A DNA stretch of 62,070 nt, taken from the NCBI RefSeq assembly GCF_003854965.1, contig NZ_RQPI01000020.1, forward strand, positions 1-62,070, in the 5' to 3' direction. Shown piece after piece: positions 28,427 to 37,800 of this stretch (the stretch's first letter is position 1; the number at the start of each line of letters is the position of its first letter). The notes under the pieces are model-generated. The model had not been told where the DNA came from. It saw nothing but the letters and a program-made list of their open reading frames with translations, and made no database searches. Source of the stretch: Paenibacillus rhizophilus. Lineage in GTDB: Bacteria > Bacillota > Bacilli > Paenibacillales > Paenibacillaceae. The position numbers and the translations under genes were made by a program.

Positions 28427-28456
28427 ATCTTAATGCTATTCTGGATGCGTTGTCAA
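28427..28456 (-). promoter_or_regulatory. Sigma-A promoter of hup
   Basis: TTGACA (28456 to 28451), 18-base spacer, TAAGAT (28432 to 28427). Confidence 0.7.
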
Positions 28457-28509
28457 ATCCCTGCCGTGCTGTCGCTTTTTATATAAAAACGTCTGGCGTT
28501 TCCATCGTT

Positions 28510-30012
28510 TTACCGCTTCGCTCGTTCTTCGGTCTTGGCCTCCTGCCATAAGGCTTCCATTTCCTCCAGACTGCTGTCCTTTGGAGCAGTTCCTTTGTCC
28601 TTCAAACGGCGTTCGATGTAATGGAACCGTTCGACAAATTTGCGGTTGGTGCGGGTCAGCGCTTCTTCCGGATCGGCACCGATAAACCGGGCGGCGTTGG
28701 TCGCCGCGAACAGAAGGTCGCCGAGCTCCGCCATCTGCTCCTCCGCCGGGGCGCCGCCATCGATCGCTTCCGTCAGCTCGTCCAGCTCTTCGCCGATCTT
28801 GGCGAGCACATCCCGGATGTTGTCCCAGTCGAAGCCGACCTTGGACGCTTTTTTCTGCAGCTTGTACGCCTTCATGAGCGCTGGCAGATCAAGGGGAACG
28901 CCGCTTAGCGCGGACTCCGACTCCGGCTTGATCCCTTTGCGCCGCTTCTCCTCGGCCTTCATGCCTTCCCAGTTCTGCAGCGCGGCCTCGGCATCCTGAG
29001 CGTCCTTGTCGCCAAAGACATGGGGATGGCGGAAAATAAGCTTGCCGGTCAGCCCTTCAATGACATCAAACATATCGAATGTGCCAAGCTCTTCCTCCAT
29101 CTGGGAATGCAGCATAATCTGCAACAGCAGATCGCCCAGCTCTTCCTTCATATGCTCGGGATCGTCCTCATCAATCGTTTCGAGCACCTCGTAGGTTTCC
29201 TCGATCAGATTTTTGCGGAGCGACTCATGGGTCTGTTCGCGGTCCCAGGGACAACCCTCCGGGCTGCGCAAAATGCCGACAATTTCATGCAGCCGGGCAA
29301 AGGTGCGGTTCCGCAAACTTTCGGAGCGGTCCGCCGGAATATAGATCAGCGACAGATTGCCGTAACCCTCCTGGCGGTCCAATTCGTACAGCGGGACTCT
29401 AACGATCCGCTCTTCGCCTTCCACGCCGAGCGCATGGCCGACCACCACCTCGTATTCCGGCGGGTACAGCTCCATCAAGCACAGCTTCGCCTCTGAGGCG
29501 GTAAAGGTGTCATACACCTGTCCGATCAGCGTATGCAGTTCAGGCCGAAGCTGGGAGCGCGAGATGCCGGAAGCATCCAGCAGCTGAAAGCCCTCGATCG
29601 GGTCAAAGCCAAGACGCACAAACGCCTCGTCAAGGAAGCTCTCGCCTCCAAGAATGTTTAAGTCGATCCCCTCTTCCGCGCAGCGAAGGCGAAGCTTTGA
29701 AACGGCGGATTCCGCAACCATCGGATGTCCGGGAACGGCGTAGACGATTTCCTCGGCATTATCGCCCGAGCGCGCTTCCTCGATCAGCTTCAAGGTAATC
29801 GCTTCATAGACTTCGGGAAAAGACGAAAAGGATTCGTACAGCTCATCGAAGGATTGAGATCCCACGCCCAGTTCCTCCAACGCCTTCATCGCCGGATGTT
29901 CCTTGGTGCGGACGTAGACTTTGGAAGCCCCACGCAGCTTGTTCACTATGCCCAGCGTCAGCCGGTCCGGATTGCCGGAGCCAAGTCCGACCACCGTTAA
30001 TCTTGCGCTCAT
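28510..30012 (-). CDS. yabN: YabN: tetrapyrrole-methylase-like domain fused to MazG pyrophosphohydrolase
   Basis: A 500-residue fusion. Residues 1-220 resemble SAM-dependent tetrapyrrole methylases (MSARLTVVGLGSGNPDRLTLG, YAVPGHPMVAESAV) and the rest is MazG (LRSPEGCPWDREQTHESLRKNLIEETYEVLE, EELGDLLLQIMLHSQMEE), which hydrolyses aberrant NTPs. The ATG at 30012 follows AAGGAG. Function of the methylase-like half is unknown in the family. Confidence 0.93.
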   Translation of the reverse strand: MSARLTVVGLGSGNPDRLTLGIVNKLRGASKVYVRTKEHPAMKALEELGVGSQSFDELYESFSSFPEVYEAITLKLIEEARSGDNAEEIVYAVPGHPMVAESAVSKLRLRCAEEGIDLNILGGESFLDEAFVRLGFDPIEGFQLLDASGISRSQLRPELHTLIGQVYDTFTASEAKLCLMELYPPEYEVVVGHALGVEGEERIVRVPLYELDRQEGYGNLSLIYIPADRSESLRNRTFARLHEIVGILRSPEGCPWDREQTHESLRKNLIEETYEVLETIDEDDPEHMKEELGDLLLQIMLHSQMEEELGTFDMFDVIEGLTGKLIFRHPHVFGDKDAQDAEAALQNWEGMKAEEKRRKGIKPESESALSGVPLDLPALMKAYKLQKKASKVGFDWDNIRDVLAKIGEELDELTEAIDGGAPAEEQMAELGDLLFAATNAARFIGADPEEALTRTNRKFVERFHYIERRLKDKGTAPKDSSLEEMEALWQEAKTEERAKR

Positions 30013-30132
30013 GCCATTCCTCTCCTTACGCCGCCGCCCTCTGCTTGCGCTTTCGCAGCAGCTCAAGCGGCGGCTGTATAATCTTCAAACCTGCAGAACC
30101 AGGTTCAGGTTAATGTTTCAAGCCCGAAAGCC

Positions 30133-31812
30133 TTACGGGAACAGGCCCAGCTTCCGGATCGCCCGGGCGAGCTTCGGGCCAAGCCCGGGCAGCTGGCGCA
30201 GCTCGCCCTCGTCCAGCAGCCGCAGCCGCACGGCGAGCACGGCAAAGACGAGGCAGCCTGCGGCCACGCCGAGCAGGCTCTGCGCCAGCGCCGCGATGCG
30301 GCCGTCCATTCCGGCCGCGTCCAGCAGGGCGCCGCAGCCCCAGCTTGCGGCTGCGGCGGCTGCGGCCAGGCCCGCGAGCAGTGCCGCGGGCCGCGCGAGC
30401 CAGTCTGCGGGGCGAAGCCGCAGACCGGCGGCCTTGCAGAGCAGCCGCACGTTCAGCGCGGCTGCGAGCCCTTGCGCGGCGACGGCAGCGATGGCCGCGC
30501 CGGCAATGCCCTGCTGCGGGACGAGCAGCAGGTTGAGGGCCGCCTTCAGCGCGGCGGCGGCCAGGAAGTGCAGCGCCGGGGCGCGCACGAAGCCCAGGCC
30601 CTGGAGCAGCGCGGCGGAGATGATGCCGACCGTGCCGCCGGCGGCGGTGAAGGCGAGCCAGCGGATCGTGCCGCTGCCGGACGCGTCGCCGTACAAGGCG
30701 ATGTTGACCGGCACAGCGAGCACGGCAAGCCCTGCCGCGGCGGCGAGGCCGAGCAGCCAGAACCAGCGCAGCGACAGGCGGCAGCGGCTCTGGACCTCGC
30801 TTAAGTTCCCGCGAAACTTGGACTCGGCCAAGGCGGGAATGAACAGGACGGAGAGCGAGGTCGCCAGCATCGTCACGAGCTGGACGAGCGGAACGCCGCG
30901 GCCATAAATGCCGAATTGCACCATAGCCTGCGCCTCGCCGCCGGCGGAAGCCAGCAGGCGGGGCATGGTGAATACATCCACCAGGCTGATCAGCGGCCCC
31001 GCCAGCGTCCCCAGCATCACCGGCACGCCGTAAGCCAGCAGCTTACGTATGCTGCTCCCGTCCGTCCTGAGTATTACGGACGAAGGCCCATGAAACGGCG
31101 ATTCGGGGTTCAGCGGCGCGGCTTCCGCCGCCGCCGAGATTTCCGCCGCAGCGTCCGCCTTAGCCTTCCTGTGGCGCCGCCAGTACAGCAGCATGACAAC
31201 GAGACCTGCTATGCCTCCGCCGGCCGACCCCAGCAGCGCTCCCGCCGCGATCATCTCCGCATTTGCCCCCCGGCTGCTCAGAAAGAGCAGCAGCGCTATC
31301 ATCACGGCTACCCGGGCCGACTGTTCGAATATTTGCGACACCGCGGTCGGCATCATGTTGTGCAGCCCCTGAAAATACCCGCGGAACGCGGCCATTACCG
31401 GCACGACGGCAAGTCCCCAGGCCGCCGTCCGCAGCGCTGAGACGACATGGCCGCTGCCGATGAAGCCGGCGATCAGCGGCGCGCCCGCATACGTCCCGGC
31501 GGCCAGAAGGAGCCCCGCCGCTCCGCTGACAAGCGCCGCCCGCAGCAGCACCGTCCGGCCCTCGCCCGGGCTTCCCCCGGCCTCCGTCTCCGCCACAAAC
31601 TTGGATACCGCGGACGGCAGCCCCAGCATCGCTACGGTAACGAGCAGCGTGTAGATCGGATAGACCGTATTATAAATACCGAATACGGCATCCCCGCCCA
31701 GGTTTTGCAGCGGGATTTTTTGCAGCGTTCCAATCAGCTTCGACAGCAGGGCGGCGGCGCTTAAAATAAACGCGCCCTGCAGCAGCTTCGAACCCGTCGT
31801 ATGTGATTTCAT
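30133..31812 (-). CDS. yabM: Polysaccharide/lipid flippase-like membrane protein (YabM/SpoVB family)
   Basis: A 559-residue MATE/MOP-type protein with about 14 transmembrane helices. The N-terminus GAFILSAAALLSKLIGTLQKIP and LLGLPSAVSKFVAET-type second helix are typical of SpoVB/MurJ relatives that move lipid-linked precursors. The middle (about residues 185-215 and 225-245) carries an Ala-rich hydrophilic insert. Very high G+C in the C-terminal half. Substrate not known. Confidence 0.88.
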   Translation of the reverse strand: MKSHTTGSKLLQGAFILSAAALLSKLIGTLQKIPLQNLGGDAVFGIYNTVYPIYTLLVTVAMLGLPSAVSKFVAETEAGGSPGEGRTVLLRAALVSGAAGLLLAAGTYAGAPLIAGFIGSGHVVSALRTAAWGLAVVPVMAAFRGYFQGLHNMMPTAVSQIFEQSARVAVMIALLLFLSSRGANAEMIAAGALLGSAGGGIAGLVVMLLYWRRHRKAKADAAAEISAAAEAAPLNPESPFHGPSSVILRTDGSSIRKLLAYGVPVMLGTLAGPLISLVDVFTMPRLLASAGGEAQAMVQFGIYGRGVPLVQLVTMLATSLSVLFIPALAESKFRGNLSEVQSRCRLSLRWFWLLGLAAAAGLAVLAVPVNIALYGDASGSGTIRWLAFTAAGGTVGIISAALLQGLGFVRAPALHFLAAAALKAALNLLLVPQQGIAGAAIAAVAAQGLAAALNVRLLCKAAGLRLRPADWLARPAALLAGLAAAAAAASWGCGALLDAAGMDGRIAALAQSLLGVAAGCLVFAVLAVRLRLLDEGELRQLPGLGPKLARAIRKLGLFP

Positions 31813-31885
31813 GAGATACCTGCTTCATAAAGTATGGATAGAATGAATTTCTATATTATACCTCAACATGGCTCTGCACAACAAA

Positions 31886-31930
31886 ATCCCGCTCTCGGCT
31901 CCGCCCTACGGCGAAATGGAAAGCGGGAAT
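31886..31930 (-). terminator. Terminator of spoVT
   Basis: ATCCCGCT / AGCGGGAAT arms enclosing a GC-rich loop, followed on the minus strand by TTTTGTTG. It lies just past spoVT. Confidence 0.65.
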
Positions 31931-31946
31931 GGAGGAGGAGAGAATA

Positions 31947-32489
31947 TTACGTCTCCATCTGTTTGCCCAAAAAACCTGCGGCCGTTTCGGCCATTTTGAT
32001 TTCCATCTGCGACATTTTTACCGATTCGTCCTTGTTCATCAGCACAACGGCACCAATGGGATCTCCCCCGGAAATAATGGGCGAAGCTACATAGGATGAA
32101 AGCGCATCCTGATGATCCTTCGATATTTCGTAGTTGCCGCTGTTGGTTTCGAGTATCGTTTTGCGGCCATCCATGCATTTTTCCAGCAGAGCGCCGACCT
32201 GTTTGTCCAAATAATCCTTTTTGGAGCCTCCGGCCAAAGCGATAAAGGTATCGCGGTCGGAAATGAGGGTAATATGGCCCGTGCTTTCATACAGCGACTC
32301 CGCATACTCTTTTGCAAAGTCGCCCAGTTCGCCGATCGGTGAATACTTCTTCAGAATGACCTCTCCGTCCCGGTCCACGAAAATTTCCAGCGGATCTCCC
32401 TCGCGAATGCGCAGTGTCCGTCTGATTTCTTTAGGAATGACGACCCGTCCCAGGTCATCAATACGTCTTACAATGCCAGTAGCTTTCAT
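31947..32489 (-). CDS. spoVT: Stage V sporulation regulator SpoVT
   Basis: AbrB-family regulator of late forespore genes. The 180-residue protein has an N-terminal swapped-hairpin DNA-binding domain (MKATGIVRRIDDLGRVVIPK, IRRTLRIREGDPLEIF) and a C-terminal GAF-like domain. Its ATG overlaps a preceding 43-codon ORF by four bases, and the only ribosome-site-like GGGG is 13 bases upstream, so translational coupling is possible. Confidence 0.96.
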   Translation of the reverse strand: MKATGIVRRIDDLGRVVIPKEIRRTLRIREGDPLEIFVDRDGEVILKKYSPIGELGDFAKEYAESLYESTGHITLISDRDTFIALAGGSKKDYLDKQVGALLEKCMDGRKTILETNSGNYEISKDHQDALSSYVASPIISGGDPIGAVVLMNKDESVKMSQMEIKMAETAAGFLGKQMET

Positions 32490-32617
32490 TTCACATGTTG
32501 CCCCGCTTTCTTATGAAGTATTTTGCCAACTACTGCTTTTGAAGGGATTGAATAACCCCAGCGATTTATCGTGATTGTCTGACCATAGTATTCATCCGTT
32601 CCCAGTTCCTTATACAT
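32486..32617 (-). CDS. Possible 43-residue ORF overlapping the spoVT start
   Basis: An ORF (MYKELGTDEYYGQTITINRW and onward, ending KKAGQHVK) starts at ATG six bases after GGAG and ends in an ATGA overlap with spoVT. No family recognised. Against it, its third codon positions are AT-richer than its neighbours, and it overlaps a candidate sigma-G promoter. Conservation would decide. Confidence 0.3.
   Translation of the reverse strand: MYKELGTDEYYGQTITINRWGYSIPSKAVVGKILHKKAGQHVK
32586..32616 (-). promoter_or_regulatory. Candidate sigma-G promoter of spoVT
   Basis: TGTATA (32616 to 32611), 18-base spacer, AATACTA (32592 to 32586), close to the sigma-G pattern TGMATA / CATACTA. SpoVT is known to be sigma-G dependent in B. 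subtilis. Confidence 0.5.
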
Positions 32618-32673
32618 GATGCGCTCCGGCATCCGCTTGATTTGCTCACTTTCTGTTTCTTGCCGGCAAAAAA

Positions 32674-32702
32674 AAGATACTGCCCTGAAAGGACAGTATC
32701 TT
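32674..32702 (-). terminator. Terminator after the PrsA-like gene
   Basis: AAGATACTG / CAGTATCTT arms with a short loop, followed on the minus strand by eight T residues. Clear rho-independent terminator ahead of spoVT. Confidence 0.9.
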
Positions 32703-32745
32703 AAATCCGGTATCCCGTCATTGCCGGGACGCCGAGCCTATTGGT

Positions 32746-33777
32746 TTACTTGGCGCTTTGCGATGCCGCCGGAGCGGATGCGCTTGGCGAAGTCCCCGCG
32801 CTCGCGGCCGGAGAGGCGCTGCTCTTCGGCAGATTGATTTTTTCAATAATGCCGTCCAGATCCTTCTCCATAAACTGCTGCAGCTTGTCCGAAGCGATCG
32901 TGCTCTTAAGCGTCTCTTTCTGCTCGTCGGTCAATTGGTCGAAGGTCTTCTCCGTCCGCGACTCCACCTTCATGATGTGGTAGCCGTAGGTCGTTTCGAC
33001 CGGATCGCTGATGGTGTTCAGCGGCAGCGTCTGAGCGGCTTTCTTGAACTCCTCCACATACGTTCCGATCGCAGTGTCCGCATACAGTCCGCCCTTGTCC
33101 TTCGAACCGGTATCGTCAGAGTACTCCTTGGCTACCGCCGCAAAATCCGCTCCGCCGTCCAGCTTCGCCTTTACTTCCTTGGCAAGCTTCAGCGCGTCTT
33201 CTTTACTGCGTTCCTTCTTGCTCGCATCAGTGAAGCCAATAAGAACATGGCGCAGCGAAGCCACGGTGAAGTCGCCCTTCGTCGCTTCGAACTGCTTCTT
33301 CACTTCGTCATCCGTCACTTTAAGCAGCATATCCTGATACACGGTCAGCACACGCACCATATAGCTGCGGATTTCATCCTCCGTCAAGCCCTGCTCTTTC
33401 AGCGAGCTGGCATACGTATCGCCAAGCCCCTGCTTATAGGTGGCCAGCTGCGTGTCCGCCTGCTTCTCCGCTTCTTTCTTCGCTTTGTCCGCAGCTTGTC
33501 CAGCCAAATACTCAAAAGCGGCTTCCTGCTTCACAATCGTTTCTTTGAAAGCATCCAGCTCCAGGTACTGCGCCTGCTCCGGCGACAGGAATTTCATCAC
33601 CTTCACATCGGTATCAAATTCCTTCTGCGTTATCGCGCCGCCTTTGTAAGTCACAATAGCGGTGCTGTTGTCTTCTTTATCTTTCTTATTACCACTGCTG
33701 CATGCCGAGAGCATGGAGAACGAAAGGGCGGCCGCCAGCGAGACGAGCAGCACCTTCCATGATTTACTTGATCGCAT
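32746..33777 (-). CDS. PrsA-like foldase lipoprotein (parvulin PPIase)
   Basis: Extracytoplasmic peptidyl-prolyl isomerase for secreted proteins. The 343-residue product has a lipoprotein signal with lipobox LSAC at about residue 26, a SurA-like N-terminal domain (ITQKEFDTDVKVMKF), a parvulin domain (LRHVLIGFTDASKKERSKE to STTYGYHIMKVE-type end) and an Ala/Ser/Pro-rich tail. It overlaps the mfd stop by 14 bases. B. subtilis has no such gene between mfd and spoVT; its prsA is elsewhere. Confidence 0.9.
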   Translation of the reverse strand: MRSSKSWKVLLVSLAAALSFSMLSACSSGNKKDKEDNSTAIVTYKGGAITQKEFDTDVKVMKFLSPEQAQYLELDAFKETIVKQEAAFEYLAGQAADKAKKEAEKQADTQLATYKQGLGDTYASSLKEQGLTEDEIRSYMVRVLTVYQDMLLKVTDDEVKKQFEATKGDFTVASLRHVLIGFTDASKKERSKEDALKLAKEVKAKLDGGADFAAVAKEYSDDTGSKDKGGLYADTAIGTYVEEFKKAAQTLPLNTISDPVETTYGYHIMKVESRTEKTFDQLTDEQKETLKSTIASDKLQQFMEKDLDGIIEKINLPKSSASPAASAGTSPSASAPAASQSAK

Positions 33778-36700
33778 TGTGCAGTTCTCCCTTCAATTTA
33801 AAAGACGGCTTGACTTCCTCCAAAAATCTCTCAAGCAGGTCAAGGAGTCCCTTGTCGTCAAGGCCTTTGGTCTTTATGCGAATGGCCGCTTTGGCATCCT
33901 TTTCGAATTGTACACGTCTTTCAAAGCCATTGCCAATCTTGGCGAGCTTGCCTGTATCGATTAATGCGGCACGGTCCTCGTAAAAATTCAGCAGCACTTC
34001 ATCGCCGCGCCGGTTCATGGAGTCGATGCCGTACCATTTACCGTAAATTTTAAGCCGCGCCACGGATAAAAGATTGACGACCGCCTCCGGAAGCTCGCCG
34101 AACCGGTCGAGCAGCTCGTCTTCCAGCTCCGCCGCATCCTCGAAGGTCGAGACCGCTGCCACTTTTTTATAAATTTCAATCTTTTGCACACTGTCGTAGA
34201 TATACTCAGAAGGCAGATAGGCGTCAATTGCCAAGTCGATGACGGTGTTCCCTTCCTTGAGAGAATGGTCTTCCTCTCCGAGGACACTGACCTTGCGTTT
34301 GCGGATCTCCTCCGCCAGCATTTGCGAGTACAGGTCAAAGCCCACGGAAGCGATGAAGCCATGCTGTTCTGCGCCCAGCAGATTGCCGGCGCCGCGGATC
34401 GACAAGTCGCGCATGGCGATTTTGAAGCCGGAACCAAGCTCCGTGAATTCCTTGATCGACTGCAGCCGCTTCTCGGCTACCTCGGTCAGCACTTTGTCGC
34501 GCTGGTAAGTGAAATAGGCGTATGCGATCCGGTTGGACCGTCCGACCCGCCCGCGCAGCTGATACAGCTGGGACAGGCCCATTTTGTCCGCGTCATGCAC
34601 AATGAGCGTATTGACGTTCGGAATATCCACGCCGGTCTCGATAATGCTCGTGCTTACCAGCACGTCGTATTCGCCATCAAGGAAATCGAGAATCGTCTTC
34701 TCCAGCTCCGATTCCGACATCTGGCCGTGTCCGATGCCGACCCGGGCTTCGGGAACGAGCATCTGAATCTGCGACGCCATTTCCTGAATGCCCTGTACGC
34801 GGTTGTACAGGTAATAGACCTGTCCGCCGCGTCCGAGCTCGCGCTCCACCGCTTCACGGACAAGCGTCTGGCTGTATTCCACCACATACGTCTGCACGGG
34901 AAAACGGTTCTCCGGCGGCGTCTCGATAACCGACAGATCGCGGACGCCCAGCATCGACATATGCAAGGTACGGGGAATCGGCGTTGCCGTCAAGGTAAGC
35001 ACATCGACATTCGTCTTCAGCTTCTTCAGCTTCTCCTTATGGGTGACGCCGAAACGCTGCTCCTCATCGACAATTAGCAGACCCAAATCCTTGAACACCA
35101 GGTCCTGGGACAGCAGCCGGTGTGTACCGATCACAATGTCTACCGTCCCCTGCCGGACACCCTTGATCGTCTCGTTCTGCTCTTTGCGGCTGCGGAAACG
35201 GCTGAGCACCTGGATGTTGATCGGATATGAGGAAAACCGTTCCCTGAACGTCTCGTAATGCTGCTGGGCGAGAATGGTTGTCGGCACCAAGACCGCCACC
35301 TGTTTGCCCTCGATCGCCGACTTGAAGGCGGCCCGGATCGCTACTTCGGTCTTCCCGTAGCCGACATCGCCGCACAGCAGACGGTCCATGGGGCGGTTCT
35401 GCTCCATGTCCTTCTTGATTTCCCCGATGGCCCGCATCTGATCCCTCGTTTCATCGTAAGGGAACATCTCTTCGAACTCCTGCTGCTCCGGCGTGTCCTT
35501 CTCGAAGCCGTAGCCCGGAGCGCTCTGGCGCTCCGCATACAGCTTGATAAGGTCGTCCGCGATATCCTGCACAGAGGAACGGACTTTATTCGTGACACGG
35601 GTCCATTCATTGCCGCCAAGCTTGTATACCTTCGGTTCCTTGTCCTCGGAACCCACATACTTCTGAATGAGGTCGATCTGCTCGATCGGCACCGAGAGCT
35701 TGTCTCCGCCGGCATACAAGATGTGCATGTAATCCCGGTGGATGCCGCTGACCTCCAGCGTGCCGATGCCCATATATTTGCCGATCCCGTGATTTTGATG
35801 AACGACGTAATCGCCGATCTTCAGTTCGGTATAGCTCTTGATCCGCTCCGCGTTATCTATATTCTTGGATACTTTGCGCGCTTTACGCTGCTTCTGGGAA
35901 AACAGCTCTCCTTCGGTGATGACGGCCAGATGGATCGAGGGAAGCTCAAAGCCCGATCCCAGGTTCCCTTGGATAATGGTCGGCTCTTGAATCCCGTAAT
36001 CGAGCAGCACCCGGCGAATTCGGTCCATGCGTTCCTCGCCGCCGGCGAGCATAACCACCTGAACGCCCGACTTGTGCCAGCGTTCCATTTCCGATTTCAG
36101 AACATTCATCTGCCCATGGAAATCCTGCATGCCGCGGCTGATAAAGCCGAGAATATTCTGAGGCTGGACATGCGGAACCTGGCGCAGAAAGATTGACATG
36201 AATAGGCTTTGAAACGGACGGCGGTATATCACCGTATCGCTGTCGACGGATAAATGCAGGTCAGGCAGCGTTTTTCCGTTCTGCAGCAGATGCAGGTTCC
36301 ATTCCGATTCGTCTCGTTCCAACTGCTTGGACGTTTCCAATAGACGGGCCGGCTCGTCGAGAACCAGCAGGGTGTCCCGCTCCATGTAGTCGTACAAATG
36401 CGATTGTTCCGGATAAAGCAGCGAAATATATTTATAAATTTCCGAAAAATAAGTCCCTTCGCGCAAATGCTCAAGCTCGCGGCCGATTTCCTCACGCAGG
36501 CGTATTTTGGCTTGGCGATCGGCCGTTTTCTCCAGCTGGCGCTCCAACATGACGGACGCCTTGTCCGCCGCCGCCTCCAGCTGCGCTCTGCTTGCGATAA
36601 TTTCTTTGGCGGGCGTGATCGTCACACTCCGGACTTTGTCGATGGAGCGCTGATCGGCCGGATCAAACGTCCGGATGGAATCGACATCTTCGTCGAACAA

Positions 36701-37297
36701 TTCCACACGGTAAGCCAGCTCGGTATTCATCGGATAAAAATCAAGGATGCCGCCGCGAACACTCAGCTCCCCGCGGTTCTCCACCCGTTCCACCCGCTCG
36801 TAGCCCATTTCGATCATCGTGCCGAGGAAGCTCTCAAGCTGGACGCTCCCGTCCTGGGAGATCGTAATCTGCGCGGACGCCATCGCCTGCGGGTCAGGCA
36901 GCAGCCGGCGAACGCCCGAATAAGGCGCGACCACAATGCCTCGGAAGCCCCGCGAGCATTTGTTCAGCACCTCGATACGCTGAGCGACCGTCTCCGGACT
37001 GGATACCGCCGTTTCGGCGGCGACCAGTTCATTGGCCGGGTACAGCAGCACCCGGTCAGGGGAAAGCGCTTCCTGTAAATCATCGGCAATTTTTTGCGCC
37101 GAAAACATGTTATGCGTGATAATTAATAACGGCCTGGACGTCTCCTGATGAAGCGCGGCCAGCATAATCTGTCTGGCTGAACCGGATAACCCCGATATCA
37201 GTTGCTCTTTCATTCCGGCGGCGACGCCTCGGGTTACCGACTGGAAATCGGAATCTTTGGAAAAAGCCTCAATAAGACCTTCTAACAAAAGGCGCAC
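33764..37297 (-). CDS. mfd: Transcription-repair coupling factor Mfd
   Basis: Removes RNA polymerase stalled at lesions and recruits UvrA. The 1177-residue protein has an N-terminal UvrB-like region, the RNA polymerase interaction domain (IGDYVVHQNHGIGKYMGI), the translocase motifs GDVGYGKTE and LLIVDEEQRFG, RecG-like QLRGRVGRSNR and a C-terminal D7 domain. The GTG at 37297 or a TTG three codons later could be the start; both lie close to a GAGGTG site. Confidence 0.97.
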   Translation of the reverse strand: MRLLLEGLIEAFSKDSDFQSVTRGVAAGMKEQLISGLSGSARQIMLAALHQETSRPLLIITHNMFSAQKIADDLQEALSPDRVLLYPANELVAAETAVSSPETVAQRIEVLNKCSRGFRGIVVAPYSGVRRLLPDPQAMASAQITISQDGSVQLESFLGTMIEMGYERVERVENRGELSVRGGILDFYPMNTELAYRVELFDEDVDSIRTFDPADQRSIDKVRSVTITPAKEIIASRAQLEAAADKASVMLERQLEKTADRQAKIRLREEIGRELEHLREGTYFSEIYKYISLLYPEQSHLYDYMERDTLLVLDEPARLLETSKQLERDESEWNLHLLQNGKTLPDLHLSVDSDTVIYRRPFQSLFMSIFLRQVPHVQPQNILGFISRGMQDFHGQMNVLKSEMERWHKSGVQVVMLAGGEERMDRIRRVLLDYGIQEPTIIQGNLGSGFELPSIHLAVITEGELFSQKQRKARKVSKNIDNAERIKSYTELKIGDYVVHQNHGIGKYMGIGTLEVSGIHRDYMHILYAGGDKLSVPIEQIDLIQKYVGSEDKEPKVYKLGGNEWTRVTNKVRSSVQDIADDLIKLYAERQSAPGYGFEKDTPEQQEFEEMFPYDETRDQMRAIGEIKKDMEQNRPMDRLLCGDVGYGKTEVAIRAAFKSAIEGKQVAVLVPTTILAQQHYETFRERFSSYPINIQVLSRFRSRKEQNETIKGVRQGTVDIVIGTHRLLSQDLVFKDLGLLIVDEEQRFGVTHKEKLKKLKTNVDVLTLTATPIPRTLHMSMLGVRDLSVIETPPENRFPVQTYVVEYSQTLVREAVERELGRGGQVYYLYNRVQGIQEMASQIQMLVPEARVGIGHGQMSESELEKTILDFLDGEYDVLVSTSIIETGVDIPNVNTLIVHDADKMGLSQLYQLRGRVGRSNRIAYAYFTYQRDKVLTEVAEKRLQSIKEFTELGSGFKIAMRDLSIRGAGNLLGAEQHGFIASVGFDLYSQMLAEEIRKRKVSVLGEEDHSLKEGNTVIDLAIDAYLPSEYIYDSVQKIEIYKKVAAVSTFEDAAELEDELLDRFGELPEAVVNLLSVARLKIYGKWYGIDSMNRRGDEVLLNFYEDRAALIDTGKLAKIGNGFERRVQFEKDAKAAIRIKTKGLDDKGLLDLLERFLEEVKPSFKLKGELHNAIK

Positions 37298-37349
37298 CTC
37301 ACTTACTGAATCGCTTTTAAGCGGAATTTCCTATAAGACTGACGGTAAT

Positions 37350-37474
37350 CGCACAGCTTATAATGTCTTATATTTCAAGAAGAAACGGCTTCGCCGTCCT
37401 TTTAGGGACGGTCCGTTTCTCGTAGAAATATAAGTCAAAATGATAAGCGCTCAGCTTATAAATTCTTATATTTT
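37350..37474. repeat. Direct-repeat pair flanking the hairpin
   Basis: 37350-37376 and 37448-37474 are 27-base copies (CGCnCAGCTTATAA followed by TCTTATATTT) that match at 23 positions. The extended hairpin at 37367-37434 lies across them. The 37299-37537 spacer otherwise contains only the fin terminator and presumably the mfd promoter. Confidence 0.65.
37367..37434. repeat. Extended hairpin between fin and mfd
   Basis: Nested inverted repeats: CTTATATTTC / GAAATATAAG (10 bp), AGAAACGG / CCGTTTCT (8 bp) and an inner CCGTCC / GGACGG (6 bp), separated by short internal loops. No T-run follows on the minus strand. It may be a small repeat element or a structured leader of mfd. Confidence 0.7.
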
Positions 37475-37498
37475 AAAATAAGCCTCAGCTTTTGAGGC
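37475..37498 (-). terminator. Terminator of fin
   Basis: GCCTCA / TGAGGC with a five-base loop, followed on the minus strand by TTATTTTAAAA, about 40 bases past fin. Confidence 0.6.
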
Positions 37499-37537
37499 CA
37501 AGGCTTGCGGAAGACGATAGAGGCAGCACCGCTTCGC

Positions 37538-37768
37538 CTATTGAAGCGGACTGGCCAGAAGGCTGAGCTCCGGATTGTTATCCAAGGCCTGCTTGCAGTA
37601 ATCGCAAGTAACCTTAACGGTAATCTCGCCGTCTGAATCATACGCTATTATATCTCTGCGCTCCGCGGGGGTCAAGGAATTAAGGCCGAGCTGCGTCTCG
37701 GTAGCTTCACTTTTGCGAATCGTTCCGAGATACGTCCTGCAGTGTCTGCAAACATAGTGTATTGCCAT
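37538..37768 (-). CDS. fin: Anti-sigma-F factor Fin (YabK)
   Basis: Small forespore protein that inhibits sigma-F to allow the switch to sigma-G. The 76-residue product has a zinc-binding CRHC near the N-terminus and CDYC near residue 60, and matches the family start MAIHYVCRHCRTYLG. It lies between pth and mfd, as in B. subtilis. Confidence 0.93.
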   Translation of the reverse strand: MAIHYVCRHCRTYLGTIRKSEATETQLGLNSLTPAERRDIIAYDSDGEITVKVTCDYCKQALDNNPELSLLASPLQ

Positions 37769-37800
37769 TGATATGCCTCCTGAAGATAGAATATACCTTC

